From: Cryptomeria japonica
Lineage: Eukaryota > Streptophyta > Pinopsida > Cupressales > Cupressaceae
Direction: 5' to 3'
Length of the DNA: 64,000 nucleotides
Assembly (NCBI RefSeq): GCF_030272615.1
Contig: NC_081406.1
Location: 480,658,900 to 480,722,899 of the forward strand
The position numbers were made by a program, and so were the translations under genes. The notes under the pieces were generated by a model that searched no databases, was not told the origin of the DNA, and worked only from the letters and a program-made list of their open reading frames with translations. This document shows, piece after piece, positions 48,140 through 60,961 of this stretch. How positions within the stretch are numbered: the stretch's first letter is position 1; each line of letters opens with the position of its first letter.

Positions 48140-48315
48140 TTTTTTTTTCTCATTCAAGCCTGAGTTGGACTAGTGGTGGAGAACTTGTGCTCTTGAAAGA
48201 GAGGTCATGAGTTCAAATCCCACAAGGGGGTAAGGTTTGTACACCTCATTTGTAGTGCAATTAGGTACCTCCCGTAAGGAGTACAAGGTAATCCCATATT
48301 TCTCTAACCCATTTG
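48140..48315 (+). mobile_element. tRNA-derived SINE
   Basis: A box TGGACTAGTGG at 48166-48176 and B box AGTTCAAATCC at 48210-48220, 44 bp apart as in tRNA genes, match the RNA polymerase III internal promoter. The text between (GAGAACTTGTGCTCTTG) and after (CACAAGGGGGTAAGGTTTG) is the usual form of plant SINE heads such as the Au type. No acceptor stem, so it is not a tRNA gene. Ends were not fixed; no target duplication was established. Confidence 0.7.
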
Positions 48316-51300
48316 TAGATGCATATATAGATTGCTAGCATCTTGGATTATAAAAGACCCTTTCCTTTCCTTCTATTCCTACCCATACTACAATGATACT
48401 TTGCCACATGTTCATTTTTATCAATTTGTGTCAAATAAAACTGTGAAAAATCCTACATCAAGCATCTTCCCATTCTTATCTACGTATTATGATTTATGTC
48501 CATCATGTTGTAACATGAACCATACACGTGTATCGCATGGGCCCACCATATTTACTGTCTACTTCCAACTTTACATGGATGAATAATTTTTTATTTGAAA
48601 ATGTATCACAAATAAACAACTATCAAAATATAACCCCACTACCTTTTCAATATTTTAACCATATTTGTTGACCATCACCAATGCCTTAGCTATATAAAAA
48701 TATTTATTTTTAGATTACAAGCCCACATATTATTTGCAAGGATGCAAAACTCTTAAAATATGCCTTTATTAGAAATTCTCAAGTAATAATAACGATCAAT
48801 AATAATAATTATTATTATTATTATTTAAGTATATTGATAATAAAATATTGAATGTTTCTCTTTTAAATCATCAATCAATAGATTTGATACTTGACCTCAA
48901 AATAGTTGAAACCCCCAAAACACAATAATTCTACCTCTAGGGGAAAAAGTTTTATAAGCTCCGCCAAGGTAAATGGAGATATGTGATATTAGGTATGCCA
49001 TTTTTTGGATTAGAGGAAGCACCAACATTCACATGGAATAGATTAGGCAACTAGGGATCCATATCCTTAGTATTTAAACCTTGGGAAGCTCTAAGTCTAT
49101 AACTTCTCCTCACTGGAATATTATATGTAGGACTAAGGATAACAAAACTCATGCACAAAGAGGCAAAATTGAATGCAAAGATTGTAAATGTAAACTATGA
49201 TTAAACAATTCAATTTTATTTATAAAATGATTGATTAACCAATTAACTAAACAATGTGAATTATTATATTGAACACTAGATGCATCTAAATATAAATATG
49301 ACATGTCATAGCAATTAGATTTGAAAATACAATTAAAAAATAATGCATCCCACAAGTCAATTTTAGAAAAATAAATTAGGATTTTTTTATGAATTTAAGC
49401 TCTAAATTTATGTAATTGAATTGCATATATGATCTATGAGTCTAAATATGAATGTTTAAGTGCATACAAATCATATCTAAGACAATAAATAAAAAATAAA
49501 CATAAAGCAAGTCAGTTTCACCAAAATGTTTTGTAGGGAAAATTAGGGTTTCACCAATTAAGATAATAAAACCACTAATCTCATCACATTAACCAACACA
49601 TTCAAAAGAATGGGGGTAAATTCAATAGATCTAGCCATAATTTAATTAGGAAAAGGGTTGAAATACTAATTAAATTTACTCATTTATTGTCTCCTCATTT
49701 TGAGTTAAAATTTGATTTGAATTGTAAAGTTAAGGTAAAGCAAGGAATAATTGAAGTAAAATAGTAATAATAGAATGTTACAGATGTTAGATAAAGTCAT
49801 GGGTAGAGATTTGAGAAGAAGAATAGAATCATAACCTATTCCTAGAAATCTGAGCTGAATTATCAAGACCGAATTGGTAGGTCTCCCTAGTCCTGTAACT
49901 CCTAAACAAGCAAGTGGAATCTTTTCCAGATCAAGGAGGTGCACAAGATCCACTATCGGAATATCAAGAAAAATTTTGGGACTAGGGTGGTAGGTCATCA
50001 TGACCCTCCACTTTTCGCTCCTTTAAATTCTAAACCTTCTCATCATCATATATTATGTTTAAATCTTCGATCTCAACTCTTGAATCAATTTCCTACACAC
50101 ACACACACAAAGAGAGAGAGTTGTGGATAGGGGTTTGCCTTGGGTCAAACCTTGATTTAGGAATTAACCTTAAAATTGAAATGATAATTGAAATGGAAAT
50201 GAAATTGAATTGCAACAAGATGTTTTCCTTTTGAGGGTAAGGCTAGATCTCAAATTGAATGCTTGTAATTGAAGTTGAAACCTTTATGAAGCTTGTTGGA
50301 ATCTTCACACAAGGGTTTAGGATGTCATGGAAGTTTGGTCATCAATACCATCTTGAATGCTTGAACTTGACTAAACCTCTCCTTCAATTCTTAATGAGTT
50401 TTTGATTGCTTTCTCACTCAAATGGAATTCACTACAATGTAATTGAGAGAGAGACATCATAGTTAGGTTTCAAATGAGAGAGGTAGGCCTCCTTTTGTAC
50501 TTTAACCGTTTGAAAATTATTTCAATTTCTAAAGCAGGCCAACGCGAGACCTAAATCTTTCCCACTTGATGTGACCATTGTAGGGACCAAATTTGGGTCC
50601 TAATTGAGAGGACCATTACAATTTGGCACCCTCGTCCCGAGCTAGGACCATGGTGCCCTAGCGCCCTAGTCCTAAGAATCAGGACTCAATTTTGGATAGG
50701 GGATAGAAAGGAAAGTGAAAATGTAAGTTTTTGGAACATGTGAGCAGAATCAAAGCAACCATCAAGCATCAAAAGATAGAACACCAAGGTGAGATCTAGG
50801 TGAGGATGATTGTATGTAGATATAATTTATGATGCTACAATAGTGAGATGGAGAAAAGAATCAAACATTTAGTTGTATGGATGGTGTCCCTTAAATAAGT
50901 GATATAGTAAACCATAAAAATTGGATGTAAGTTGATAGACATTGTTAAAATTATTATGAAAGAAGAAATGGCTTTGATATGAAGAGGAAATGATGAGAAA
51001 ATTATTCAAATGGTGTGTCTCCAACAGCATAGGCCCAAGTGATAAAATATTGTAGGATTGTGCATGCATGTTCCACTCTAAAGTGGTGATAGATAGGGAT
51101 CCAATGGCTCAAGGGCTCCCCTTTCCCCTTACTTTCAAATATTTGATACCTCTAATAATTCCTCTCTCCTCTGGATGGTACATGATGGGTAACTTAAAGT
51201 ATGATATTGTACCTTGCACCACATTATGGAGATGGCCGAAAACATTAAGGTCTTTAGAAAAAAGGTGGTAAGTAGTATTTATGAATAGTGAGCCCATCTA

Positions 51301-53017
51301 AAAGTGTCTAATATTTATAAGGTCTTCCCTTACTCCTCATCAAATAAATCTTGATGAACCAAGGGTATTTTATCTTGGCTTGAATGATGTTGGCTACACA
51401 ATGAGTTATAGTTTTCACTCTCCCTCTTTCATATAACCTATCAAAAAATGTGGTTGAGGTCACCCTTGGGGTGATGAAATCCTCAATAAAAAATTGTACT
51501 GAAATAAAAACAAAAAATACTAGTGTTTATGATTCCCAAGTTCACATGAGATGCAAGGGGGGAGCATACACAAGCTAGCACTCCTTAGATAAAACTAATA
51601 GATATGTGAACTAAAGGGTTCCTTTAATCCCAAGCTCACACTGGGTGCAATGGAAGAGAATACACACCAATGAGCTCACCAAACACAATATAAAATGCCC
51701 ATTTACCCTTGTGAAATTGAACTTTGGAACTACTTTAAAAATCAAAGCAATAAACCCTGCACTAGATATGTCAGTGATTTCAACAGTTTTTCCATTTCCC
51801 AATGATCACCTAACTACAAAATCAGGTTAGTTATCAAGTTCTGAAAGATGATTAACAAAAACTAATGGTGTTCAATCAAAAAATCAAAAGTCAAAAGTGC
51901 AATAACAAAAAACAATAGCATATTCATACAAGAAAAAAAGTGTAATAATATCTATCAATGGTATTGCAAGTTGGCATAGATATATAGCAAGTCAGCTCAA
52001 AAGTATAGTAAGTCATTGTAGATGTAAAAAAAAATTGTAAGAACAAAAAATTTCAAAATAGAAACTAAAAAACCTATTAAACAAAAAATTCAATAAAATC
52101 AAGGGTTAGTTTTAGGTTAGAATGATTATATTTGTTGAAATCCAGAATATCAACAACATGAAATAATAAAAGTGCCAATAAAAAAACAAGTTTACAAATA
52201 AAAAATTATAAACTTTGAGACACAAATCAAAAGTGCAGTAGAATGCTTTAATAGTGTGGTTAGTTGGTACACAAGCATGGTTTTCAACACAAAAGAGTAG
52301 CAACTTATATCAAAAGAACAGTGACCTATACCAGAAGTACAAATCCATTCCTATTGCTCAAAAAAAAACATCACAAATTTATTAGAATTCTAGGATATGG
52401 GTCCTATTGGATATACTAAAATGAGTATAAATAAAATTACAAACTACAAAACTAGGAAAATCAACTCAATTTAGAATCAAACAATGACTCAATGAAGAAT
52501 ACGATAAATGCATGAAATTGAAACAATAAATAAATAATACCTTCACACATAGGTCTTCCTTAGCTCTATTATTCTTCAATTGTATTTTGAAGTGTGGATA
52601 TGTGAGTTGCTCTCACAATTAGCATAGACCAAATTGCACAATTGCTATGAAGTTGCTATAATTGCAAAAGCCTAAAGATTGTGGGGAATGAGATAGATGA
52701 AGATTGTATTTATAAATCTTGCTTGATATTGATCAACAATTAAGATTGATAGAAGAATCAACATATGAGAATTGTTAAGAGGGGATGAAGATATTTTTAG
52801 AAGATGGATCGATTGCATTATTAAATAGACTAATTGAGAGGATGAGTTGAGTGAATGCATAATGAGAAGATTGAATTGATTGAAGCATCAATAGAGAGTG
52901 ACTATGAGTTGAACTGATGAAGTGGAGGTGCATAAATAATAATTAGTGAAATTAAATAATTAACTATTTAATCAATGTGCATAATTTTAAAGATAGAATA
53001 ATAAATAAAATAGTAAT
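48316..53017. other. Anonymous intergenic sequence, no gene
   Basis: Several small structures but no domain-bearing frame: ATT/ATA runs near 48790-48840; (CA)n(GA)n at about 50095-50120; a GC-richer patch at 50530-50690 with repeated GCCCTAG; an imperfect direct repeat of about 98 bp at 51531 and 51629 (TCCCAAG-TCACA...TGCAA-GG); A-rich sequence with repeated CAAAAGTGCA words at 51880-52330. The last five bases, GTAAT (53013-53017), should be one target duplication of Copia-D. Confidence 0.45.
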
Positions 53018-53961
53018 TGTTGAACACAAAGTACCACTGAGAGGGGGGTGAATCAGTGGTTCCTAAACTCTTTTCTCTTTTAAAGGAACTTTAGAATACT
53101 GATTGTTATCTTAAGCACTAAACAATCAAATCAGTAAAGAAAATGAGGAAACCAAAAGGGACAATCACACAAATTCAACCCACAAGGGACAATTGTGGAT
53201 TCACGCCAAGAACACATTCAAACACTATCGTGTTAGATTTTCCTTCTCCAACTCGATCTGAATATGATTTGATTTGATTTACTTTCCCAGGGATAAGATC
53301 TTCATGACATCGATCAATCACCAATAAAGCTTCGTATTCCAATGTGCGTTTTCTAAATCAGGAGGTCTACAACATGCTTTTCTACTTTTCTCTGTCATTC
53401 TCCATTAATGGCTTTGCTGGTTCCTTTGCCAAATAGGTATGAAGATCAAATATTCTTGCAGGATTTGTGTAGTTGCTTTTCCATCTTACCTTCCTTGGGC
53501 CGCAATCCTCTGGCATCCTTGTGACTTGTGGGTTCCTCATAAAAGTTGACCTGCTTGCGGATTTGTTACATCGATGCACACTCCACCGACCTATGCAATA
53601 CCCCCACCTGGCATCCAGTTGTCATGCTTGTTGACATCCACCTTTGCTTGGATTCCTATGTTGGTTTGACATACTTTGTTGACCAAAGTTGATTACCAGA
53701 TTAGTTTGTGTTACCAGTATGACCATCAAACATCCTCTTTGTTCTATTCACCAGTTGTTGTGCCTTTATAACATACAAATAACCTACATCCCGATTTATG
53801 CCTTATCAGTTAGCCTTCTTTACCGATCAATGACACAAGTCACATTTATTGGTAGAATTTCTTCTATCTTTCTCTTCTTATACCTGTCACCATTTCTTAC
53901 TTACCGATGACCTAGCCAAACCAGTTGACATCAATGACAACTTAATGCCAAATTTCTAACA
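53018..53961 (-). repeat. Copia-D 3' LTR
   Basis: 944 bp, TG...CA ends. Carries the C-rich hairpin at 53033-53060 (ACCACTGA/TCAGTGGT, perfect eight pairs) and one arm (53924-53936) of the inverted repeat around the polypurine tract; the other arm is 53976-53988. The short frames inside are not genes. Confidence 0.9.
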
Positions 53962-53988
53962 ATCTCCCCCTTTGGCATTGATGTCAAC
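53924..53988 (-). promoter_or_regulatory. Predicted stem-loop around the Copia-D polypurine tract
   Basis: GTTGACATCAATG and CATTGATGTCAAC are perfect reverse complements, 39 nt apart, enclosing the LTR edge and the polypurine tract. Compare element B, where the same positions read GTTGCC.../...GGCAAC: a paired change. Confidence 0.6.
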
Positions 53989-54136
53989 TTACAGCAAGAC
54001 ACTTCATATCGGTACATTTCTCCTCCCTTGACACAATGACAAAGGGTACTTTACACTCCCCCTTTGATCTATATTGAGCTCCCCTTTTGACTGCTAGGAA
54101 CTCCCCTTGAACCATATAAATCCTTCCTTTCTCAAG

Positions 54137-56346
54137 TGCATAAGGAGCACCTAGTTGAGTAAAAACTCTCCTTTTTGAGTATTTGATGCTTTCATGTTTG
54201 TAATGTATTGTGTTAGGTTTATGATGTTTTTTATGGTGTTTTGTGTCTTTTCAAGTGGTATTTATCTCATTTTGTGCTCAAGAGGTCAAGTTTTGCCTTT
54301 CAGGATGTGAGTTGACAATTTTGGGTTTTTAGGCTAAAAAGGGCAAAAATGTGTAAAATTGCCTAAAAGGTCTAGAAATGCTTCCCAAAGCATTGAAACA
54401 TGTTTTATAAGTGTTTTCAAGCATGTCTTAGGTGTTTATATAAGTTGATGAGGTTAGGTTGTAAAAAATGCCTCTAGGAGCAACAAATGTTGTAATTTGG
54501 GCTCGAAAAAGTTGTCATTTTTGGTCATTTCTAGTTAATGAAGTTGTGGAAGCCTCATGTCCATAATGGGCTTGATAACTGACTTGAAATACTATAAAAA
54601 TGCCTCCCTTCTCTTTGAAAAATGTTGGTGATTGTATTGACTAAGTTTTCCATATATGAAAAAGATGAAATTCTGGCTTTTAATGTGTTTTCTCTCTTTT
54701 AGAGCAGCAGTCCGCACTGTAGCACATCTGGACCATAATGTACCTTTTGGGAAGTGTTCATATTGGTTACCCAATTATATTCAAGTGATCATTGTATTGG
54801 TTTTCCATTTGCAAGTTGGTTAAGCAAAATTCTTTTCAATTTGGTGTGCTCACTGCCCTATCAAGGGTTTGGGGTTTCAAAATGCCACAACTTGACTAAT
54901 CCAGGCCTGGGCTCCCACCAAATGGATTTGGTCAAGTTGGTATGAATTTATATAATGTATATAAGTTTCTTTTATGCTAGGGTTGTGATGGAAAAGGTGA
55001 ATTTGAGCACTTATTAGGCAAGTTGTCTAACTTGGCTAATATTCTTCCTTAAGGCTCAAACTTTGGGTTCTAAGCATCAAATATTGAAACAAAGCAAGGG
55101 TAGAGGTTTGCACCTATCCTAGAAGCATTTTCAAGGAATTGGAACTCCAAAATTTACTCTTTTTACATTATAAGAAGTCACTGTTTGTGAAGGGCAATGA
55201 ACTCCCTGTTTTGGGAAATATATTGGTTTTTGGCATCAAGATTGTCTTTGAAACCTTCCACGCATGAAGACTTCACCATACTTGTTCAATGAAGAGTTAA
55301 ATTGTTGTTAAAAGGTTTATATATGATATGGTGTAGGCATTTTAGAAGTTATAACCCTCTATTGTGCAATAAAGATAGTGAAAACAATGAAAATGACTGT
55401 TTTTGTCATCTTCTACAGCTAGTGTGATAAGTTTTTATCAAAATGACAAGTGGTAACTGTTGGTTAATGTTATCCAAGGTGTGGTAGGGCCTAACAATCA
55501 GTCTAGGGCCTTGGTTTGAGAAGGATTTGTGAAATCAAACATTGCAAGCTCAAAACCCTCACTAAACCCTACATTTATGGCCAAAATTTAGGACAGTCAC
55601 TGAACCCTACATTTATGCCCAAAATTTAGGACCCTCACTAAACCCTACATTTAAGCCCAAAATTTAGGATAGTCACTAAACCCTCTTCATGGAACATAAG
55701 AATTGAAAAATCTTTGATCTTAGACCTCTAACACATCATCCAAAACAATTTTGTTGGTGCAAATGCCCATTGTTGGGCGGGGTGAGAAAAAAGGTGCCAA
55801 TTAGCCCTCCACGGGCTACTAGCCTTCTTGGACTTCAAAACTGCATTTTCTAGGACCCGATTGGTTTTTGCTTGTTGGAACTTGTGAAACCTTTGGGTGA
55901 ACTATCTAGGAACACTAAGATAGACCCCTCCACCTTCTTGACAAAGGACAAAAACTTTTGGGGTTTGCCACCTAGCAAAGGGGTTTGAGTAGAAGAGTAA
56001 AAATGCCTAAGTGCTACAACAACATACATGATCAAAGACAAAACCTTTGCCTTGCTTCATATAACCTTTGGAGGAGTTTTCCTAGTCTTGGTGTGGTAGG
56101 TATGTATGCCTAGATAGTAGAGCATTGAGTTGGAGCATATTCAAATAAGGAGGAGTGAATTGAGTAAGGGTATGAGCCTACACAAAGGGTGGATGTTGGA
56201 GAAGTAATACTTGAGATGCTTAGTATTATAACCTTAATTTGATTTTGCAAACATACATAATAGTCACAAACAAGTTTTTTGGAAACCTTTTGAACCATGA
56301 GACCCAATTAACCTTGTGGAGTACTTCTCTAGCATTCTCCCTCTCA
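54137..56346 (+). repeat. Gypsy-E left LTR
   Basis: Pairs with 60962-63095. It contains three tandem 38-bp units CACTAAACCCTACATTTATG... (55560-55673) where the right LTR has one. The matching minus-strand 63-codon frames at 55850-56041 and 62599-62790 reflect LTR identity only. Confidence 0.92.
55560..55673 (+). repeat. 38-bp tandem array in the Gypsy-E left LTR
   Basis: Units start at 55560, 55598 and 55636 and end before CACTAAACCCTCTTC at 55674. The right LTR has a single unit at 62385-62422. The units contain AAACCCT, the plant telomere heptamer complement, once each; this seems incidental. Confidence 0.9.
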
Positions 56347-56401
56347 TAGTGGTATCAAAGCCAACGAAAGATTTAGGAGAAAAGGATCATTAGAAGAAAA
56401 C

Positions 56402-57441
56402 ATGGTGACTAATGCTGAGTTAGCCAAGAAGGTCGAAGACCAGAAAGAAGAAAATAGAGCACTCAAAGAGAGGTTGGATCAACTAGCAATGAGATTAGCT
56501 GAAGTAGAAGTCAAAACTAAAGAAGTCCATGATAAGGTCGGAGATCAGGGAAAAATGGTGGCAATAGAAGATGAGGTTCCCATACCTGACCCTGTTATTG
56601 AGAAAGAACCATTCTTGAAGGCTTTGAGAGCTATGAGTGGTAAAAACTTAGAGGGAGTGACTCTTTTTAGTGGAAAGATGGATCCAGATGCTCTTATAGA
56701 GTGGATTGAAGGTCTAGAAAACCATTTTGAATGTGATGGAATAACTGGAGCACAAAAGGTTAAAGTAACAAATCAAGGCTGAGAGGGGCAGCCTTAACTT
56801 GGTGGAAGTTCGTCCAAAAGGAAAGGGTGAAAGAAGGTAAGAAACCAATAGCCACCTGGAAAGAAATGGTAGCCAAAATTAGAGAAACCTATCTTCTTGA
56901 AGACTACGAAGTCCAACTTCACAGGAAAAGACAAAATTTGAGACAAAAAGACTTAGATGTCAGTAGCTACACTAAGGAGTTTCAAAAACTATGCATGAGA
57001 TCCAAGGTAGTAGAGGATGAGAGTATAAAAGTGGCAAGGTACTTGAATGGATTGAGATGGAACATCTAGGAAGAGATGATTTTATTATGTCCACAAATAA
57101 TACACAAGTGTTATCAACTAGCACTTAAAGTGGAAGAGAAAAGTAGGAGAAAGAAAGAACAAAACAACAGAGGAAGAGGTAGGGGTAGAGATGGTAGAGG
57201 CCATAGAGGAAGTTTTGGTGGAAGAGGAGATCAAAGATCCCAAGGAGAATCCAAACTTATTGAGAAAAGTGGGGATTCATATAGCAAGAGCAACTATAGA
57301 GGAAGGGGATCTAGCAACCCAAGTAGAGGTAGATCTAGTGGACCAGGAAGAGGGTCCTACTTCTCCACCATGAAATGTTACAACTATCAAAAGTTGGGAC
57401 ACCCTACCTATAGATGTCCAGAGAAACCCACCTCATCATAG
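56402..57441 (+). pseudogene. Gypsy-E gag
   Basis: Starts MVTNAELAKKVEDQKEE with an N-terminal coiled coil, then the retrotransposon-gag core (LFSGKMDPDALIEWIEGLE, a short broken stretch near 56780 after KVTNQG, then RETYLLEDYEVQLHRKRQNL, SSYTKEFQKLC, YLNGLRWNI). An Arg/Gly-rich stretch (57160-57350) precedes a degraded knuckle CYNYQKLGHPTYRC in which the second Cys is Tyr. Breaks: TGA near 56780, TAG near 57068 and TAG at 57439. It would have formed the particle shell and bound genomic RNA. Confidence 0.88.
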
Positions 57442-57456
57442 GGGGGTGAAAGAAGA

Positions 57457-60400
57457 GTGAATTATGTGCAAGAAAATGCAGGAAGTGGTAAAACTCATGA
57501 AGTGAGCTTAGCATTAGAAGATGGGGAAAGTCTGATGATGAGAAGAGTTTTGATAAAAGAACCAATCAAGGAGGAACCTAATCAAAGAAGGTCATTGTTC
57601 AGAATTAAGTGCAAAATCATGGGAAAAGTATGCAAGGTGGTCATAGATTCTGGATCTATAGATAACATAATCTTAGAAGAAATAGTTGGTAAACTCAAAC
57701 TTGAGAGAATCCCACACACATATCCCTATAGAGTCACATGGTTGAATAGGGAGCAACATGTCCTTGTAAATGAACAAACATGGGTAGAATTCATCATAGG
57801 AGGATATCAAGATAAGATCCTATGCAACATTCTTCCAATGGATGCTTGCCATCTACTTCTTGGTAGACCTTGGCAATTTGATAGGAAAGCCATCCACAAT
57901 GGGGAAAAGAACTCCTACTCTTTCCAGAAGAATGGAGTTACATACCAAATTCAGTCCATAAATGATAAGAAAGAGGGCAGAAAATCAGAAAATCAAAATG
58001 TCTTAATTGTGAGTGAGAAAGAGTTCATAAGTACACTTGAAGAAGGTAAAGGAGTGGGATTTGCACTCATAGTGAAACCCAAGGAAGAAAAGATAGCAAA
58101 GAAAGTTGAGATACCATATGAGGTGCAACAGATCCTTGATAACTTCAAAGCAATAATCAGTGATGGTACACTTGTACCCTTACCACCCCCTAGAGCCATA
58201 AGCCATCAAATTGATTTCATACCTGGAGCCTCTTTACCCAATAAGACAGCCTATAAGATGACCCCTGAACAAAATGAAGAAGTAGCAAGGCAAATACAAG
58301 AACTCTTAGACCAAGGGCTGATTAGGAAGAGCATTAGTCCTTGTGCAATACCTACAGTGTTGGCACCTAAGAAGGGTGGAACATGGAGACTTTGCACATT
58401 CTAGATCCATAAACAAGATCACCATCAGATATAGGTTTCCCATACCCAGGATAGAGGATTTGATGGATTTCTTGGGGGGTGCATAGTTTTTCAGTAAGAT
58501 TGACTTGAAGAGTGGTTACCATCAGATAAGAATCAAAGAGGGTGATGAATGGAAGACAACTTTCAAAATGAATGAGGGTCTCTATGAGTGGCTTGTTATG
58601 CCATTTGGACTCTCTAATTCTCCCAGCACATTCATGAGACTCATGAATGAAGTTTTACATGATTTCATTGGCAAGTTTGTTGTTGTGTATTTAGATGATA
58701 TTCTTATTTTCAGTAAAATCAAGGAAGAGCATCTGAATCATTTAGCTATTGTTTTGAGAAAGTTATCTGAAGAACAACTAACCATTAATCTAGAAAAGTG
58801 TGATTTCTTGAAGCAAGAATTGGTCTACCTTGGTTTTGTTGTATCAGGAGGAAATCTGAAAATGGATCAATCTAAAGTTATAGCAATAACCAGTTGGCCA
58901 ACTCCTAAAACAGCCAGTGATGTCAGAAGATTTCATGGTTTAGCATAATTTTATAGGAAATTCATCAAGGGATTCAGTGAGATTTGTGCCCCTATGTTAG
59001 ATACAATCAAAGGGGGTGTAAAGGTAAAGTTTTAGTGGATAGATGTAGCCAATAAAGGGTTTGAATTATTGAAAACTAACGTAGCTTCTCAACCAGTGCT
59101 CATTTTACTATTGAATGTGATGCTAGCAATATTACTGTAGGAGTTGTTTTAAGTTAGGACAATAGACCAGTTGCATTCTTTAGTGTGAAGTTAAATGATG
59201 CCAAGAAAAAGTACTCTTCCTATGATTTAGAACTTTATGCATTAGTACAGGCACTTAGGAAATGGAGACATTATCTTCTTCCTAAAGAATTTGTTGTATA
59301 CACAGATAATCAGGCATTAAGTTTCTTGAACTCATAGGATAAACTGAATCATAGGCATGTTAAATGGGTAGAGTACTTGCAAGCTTACACTTTTACTCTT
59401 AAGCATAAGAAGGGTCAATTGAATAAACTAGCAGATGCTTTGAGTAGGAGGTTGTTAACTGTTCATGAGATTCAAGTACAGAGCATTGGTATTGATAGTT
59501 TTAAAGATATGTATCTTGCTGATGATGATTTTGTTGAAGCTTATAAAGTTTGTCAAGATTTTGAGAATCATTTCCATGGTGCCTATGTTGATTTCACTTT
59601 GCAAGATGGTTTGTTATTCAGGGGTGGATAGTTATGTGTTCCAAAAGGTTCTATGAGAGAGAACCTCATTTAGGACAAGCACAATGGGTGCTTAAGTGGA
59701 CATTTTGGTCTCAACAAGACCTTGGAGTTGGTTCAGAGATTCTACTATTGGCCCAAGATGCAGAGAGATATTAGGAGGTATGTTGAGTAGTGTTTGGTAT
59801 GCTAGAAAGAAAGAGGTTTTTTCCTCCAATGTTGGTTTATATCAGCCTCTTCCCATTCCACATAGAGCTTGGGATTGCATTAGTATGGATTTTGTGGTAG
59901 GATTACCTCAAACTCAAGCAGGATTTGATAGCATCTTTGTAGTAGTTGACAGATTTAGTAAAATGGCTCATTTTATTCCTTGTAAGACAACACATGATGC
60001 AAGTCATATTGCTTACTTGTTTTTCAAAGAAGTTGTTAGAATACATGGTTTGCCTACTAGCATTGTTTCAGATAGAGATGTGAAATTTCTTGGTCATTTC
60101 TAGAAAACATTGTGGAAGAGACTACGTACTAATCTCTCTTTTGGTTCAGCTTATCATCCACAAATTGATGGCCAAACTGAGGTTGTGAATAGGTCTCTTG
60201 GAAACTTGCTTAGGTGTTTGACAAAGGAATATGGACAGAGTTGGGATCAGCTCATTCATCAAGCAGATTATGCCTACAATGATAGTGTCAACCGGTCTAC
60301 AGGTAAAAGCCCTTTTGAAGTTGTTTATGGTATGCATACAAGGGGTATAATGGAGTTGAGAGATATAACTAACTTACATCCTAAGAGTGGGATAGCAGAT

Positions 60401-60933
60401 GACATGGCTCAATCCATGAAGGAGGTTCATGAGCAAGTGAGAAAGGCTCTTCAGGATACCTCCCAAAAAGTCAAGGCAAGAGTGGATGCTACAAAGAGAG
60501 ATGTTCAGTTTTCTATAGGGGATTATGTGATGGTTCATTTGAACAAGGAAGGGATACAAAAAGGAGTTCCAAGCAAACTTTAGATGAGAAGAATAGGCCC
60601 AATGCTTTAAAGGTTGATTTGCCTACTGATATTTCTTTGTCTCCCATTTTTAATGTTGCAGATTTGATTGCTTTCAAAGGGCAGCCACTTGAGGAGATTC
60701 AAAGAGTTTTAGATGTTGCACAATCCCTTTCTGATCTTTCTTTCCCTTCTCTCTCTTTATCTCAAGCAGAACAGGTTCTAGACTCCAGGGTTCTCAAGAA
60801 GACAAGGAATCACACCTATATGGAGCACCTAATCAAATGGAAGGATAAGCCTATCTCAAAGGCCACATGGATACCTAAAGCTGACTTTCAGAAAGTTGGA
60901 ATACCTTCTTCTTTTCTTCCTCAAGGAGTCACA
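57457..60933 (+). pseudogene. Gypsy-E pol with C-terminal chromodomain
   Basis: Protease with VVIDSGSIDNII (about 57640-57675) and HLLLGRPWQFDRK. Reverse transcriptase from [19 protein letters not shown] (about 58320), broken by TAG near 58402, through [10 protein letters not shown] and PFGLSNSP to the catalytic YLDD (58688-58699). RNase H with ECDASN, SYDLELYALV and YTDNQALSF. Integrase with GHFGLNKTLELVQRFYYWP, then MDFVVGLPQ, SDRDVKF and HPQIDGQTEVVNRSL (59690-60583). Chromodomain-like tail LDSRVLKK...YMEHLIKWKDKP-x5-TWIP (about 60779-60890), which in relatives directs insertion to marked chromatin. At least eight in-frame stops, mostly TAG, make it inactive. The order integrase after RNase H separates it from copia. 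Confidence 0.92.
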
Positions 60934-60946
60934 TGACTTCTTTGTC

Positions 60947-60958
60947 TTTGGGGGAGTA
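60947..60958 (+). promoter_or_regulatory. Gypsy-E polypurine tract
   Basis: TTTGGGGGAGTA just before the right LTR. No inverted repeat like that of the copia elements is seen around it. Confidence 0.8.
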
Positions 60959-60961
60959 TGG

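Noticed and set aside
48166-48220. tRNA gene
   Set aside because: A and B boxes are present but no acceptor or anticodon stems can be drawn; SINE is the better reading.
53382-53579. 65-codon frame on the minus strand near 53.5 kb
   Set aside because: Lies wholly inside the Copia-D LTR and has no domain.
55850-56041. 63-codon minus-strand frame nearly identical to one at 62599-62790
   Set aside because: Both copies sit at the same place in the two Gypsy-E LTRs; conservation is that of the LTR, with no start context or domain.
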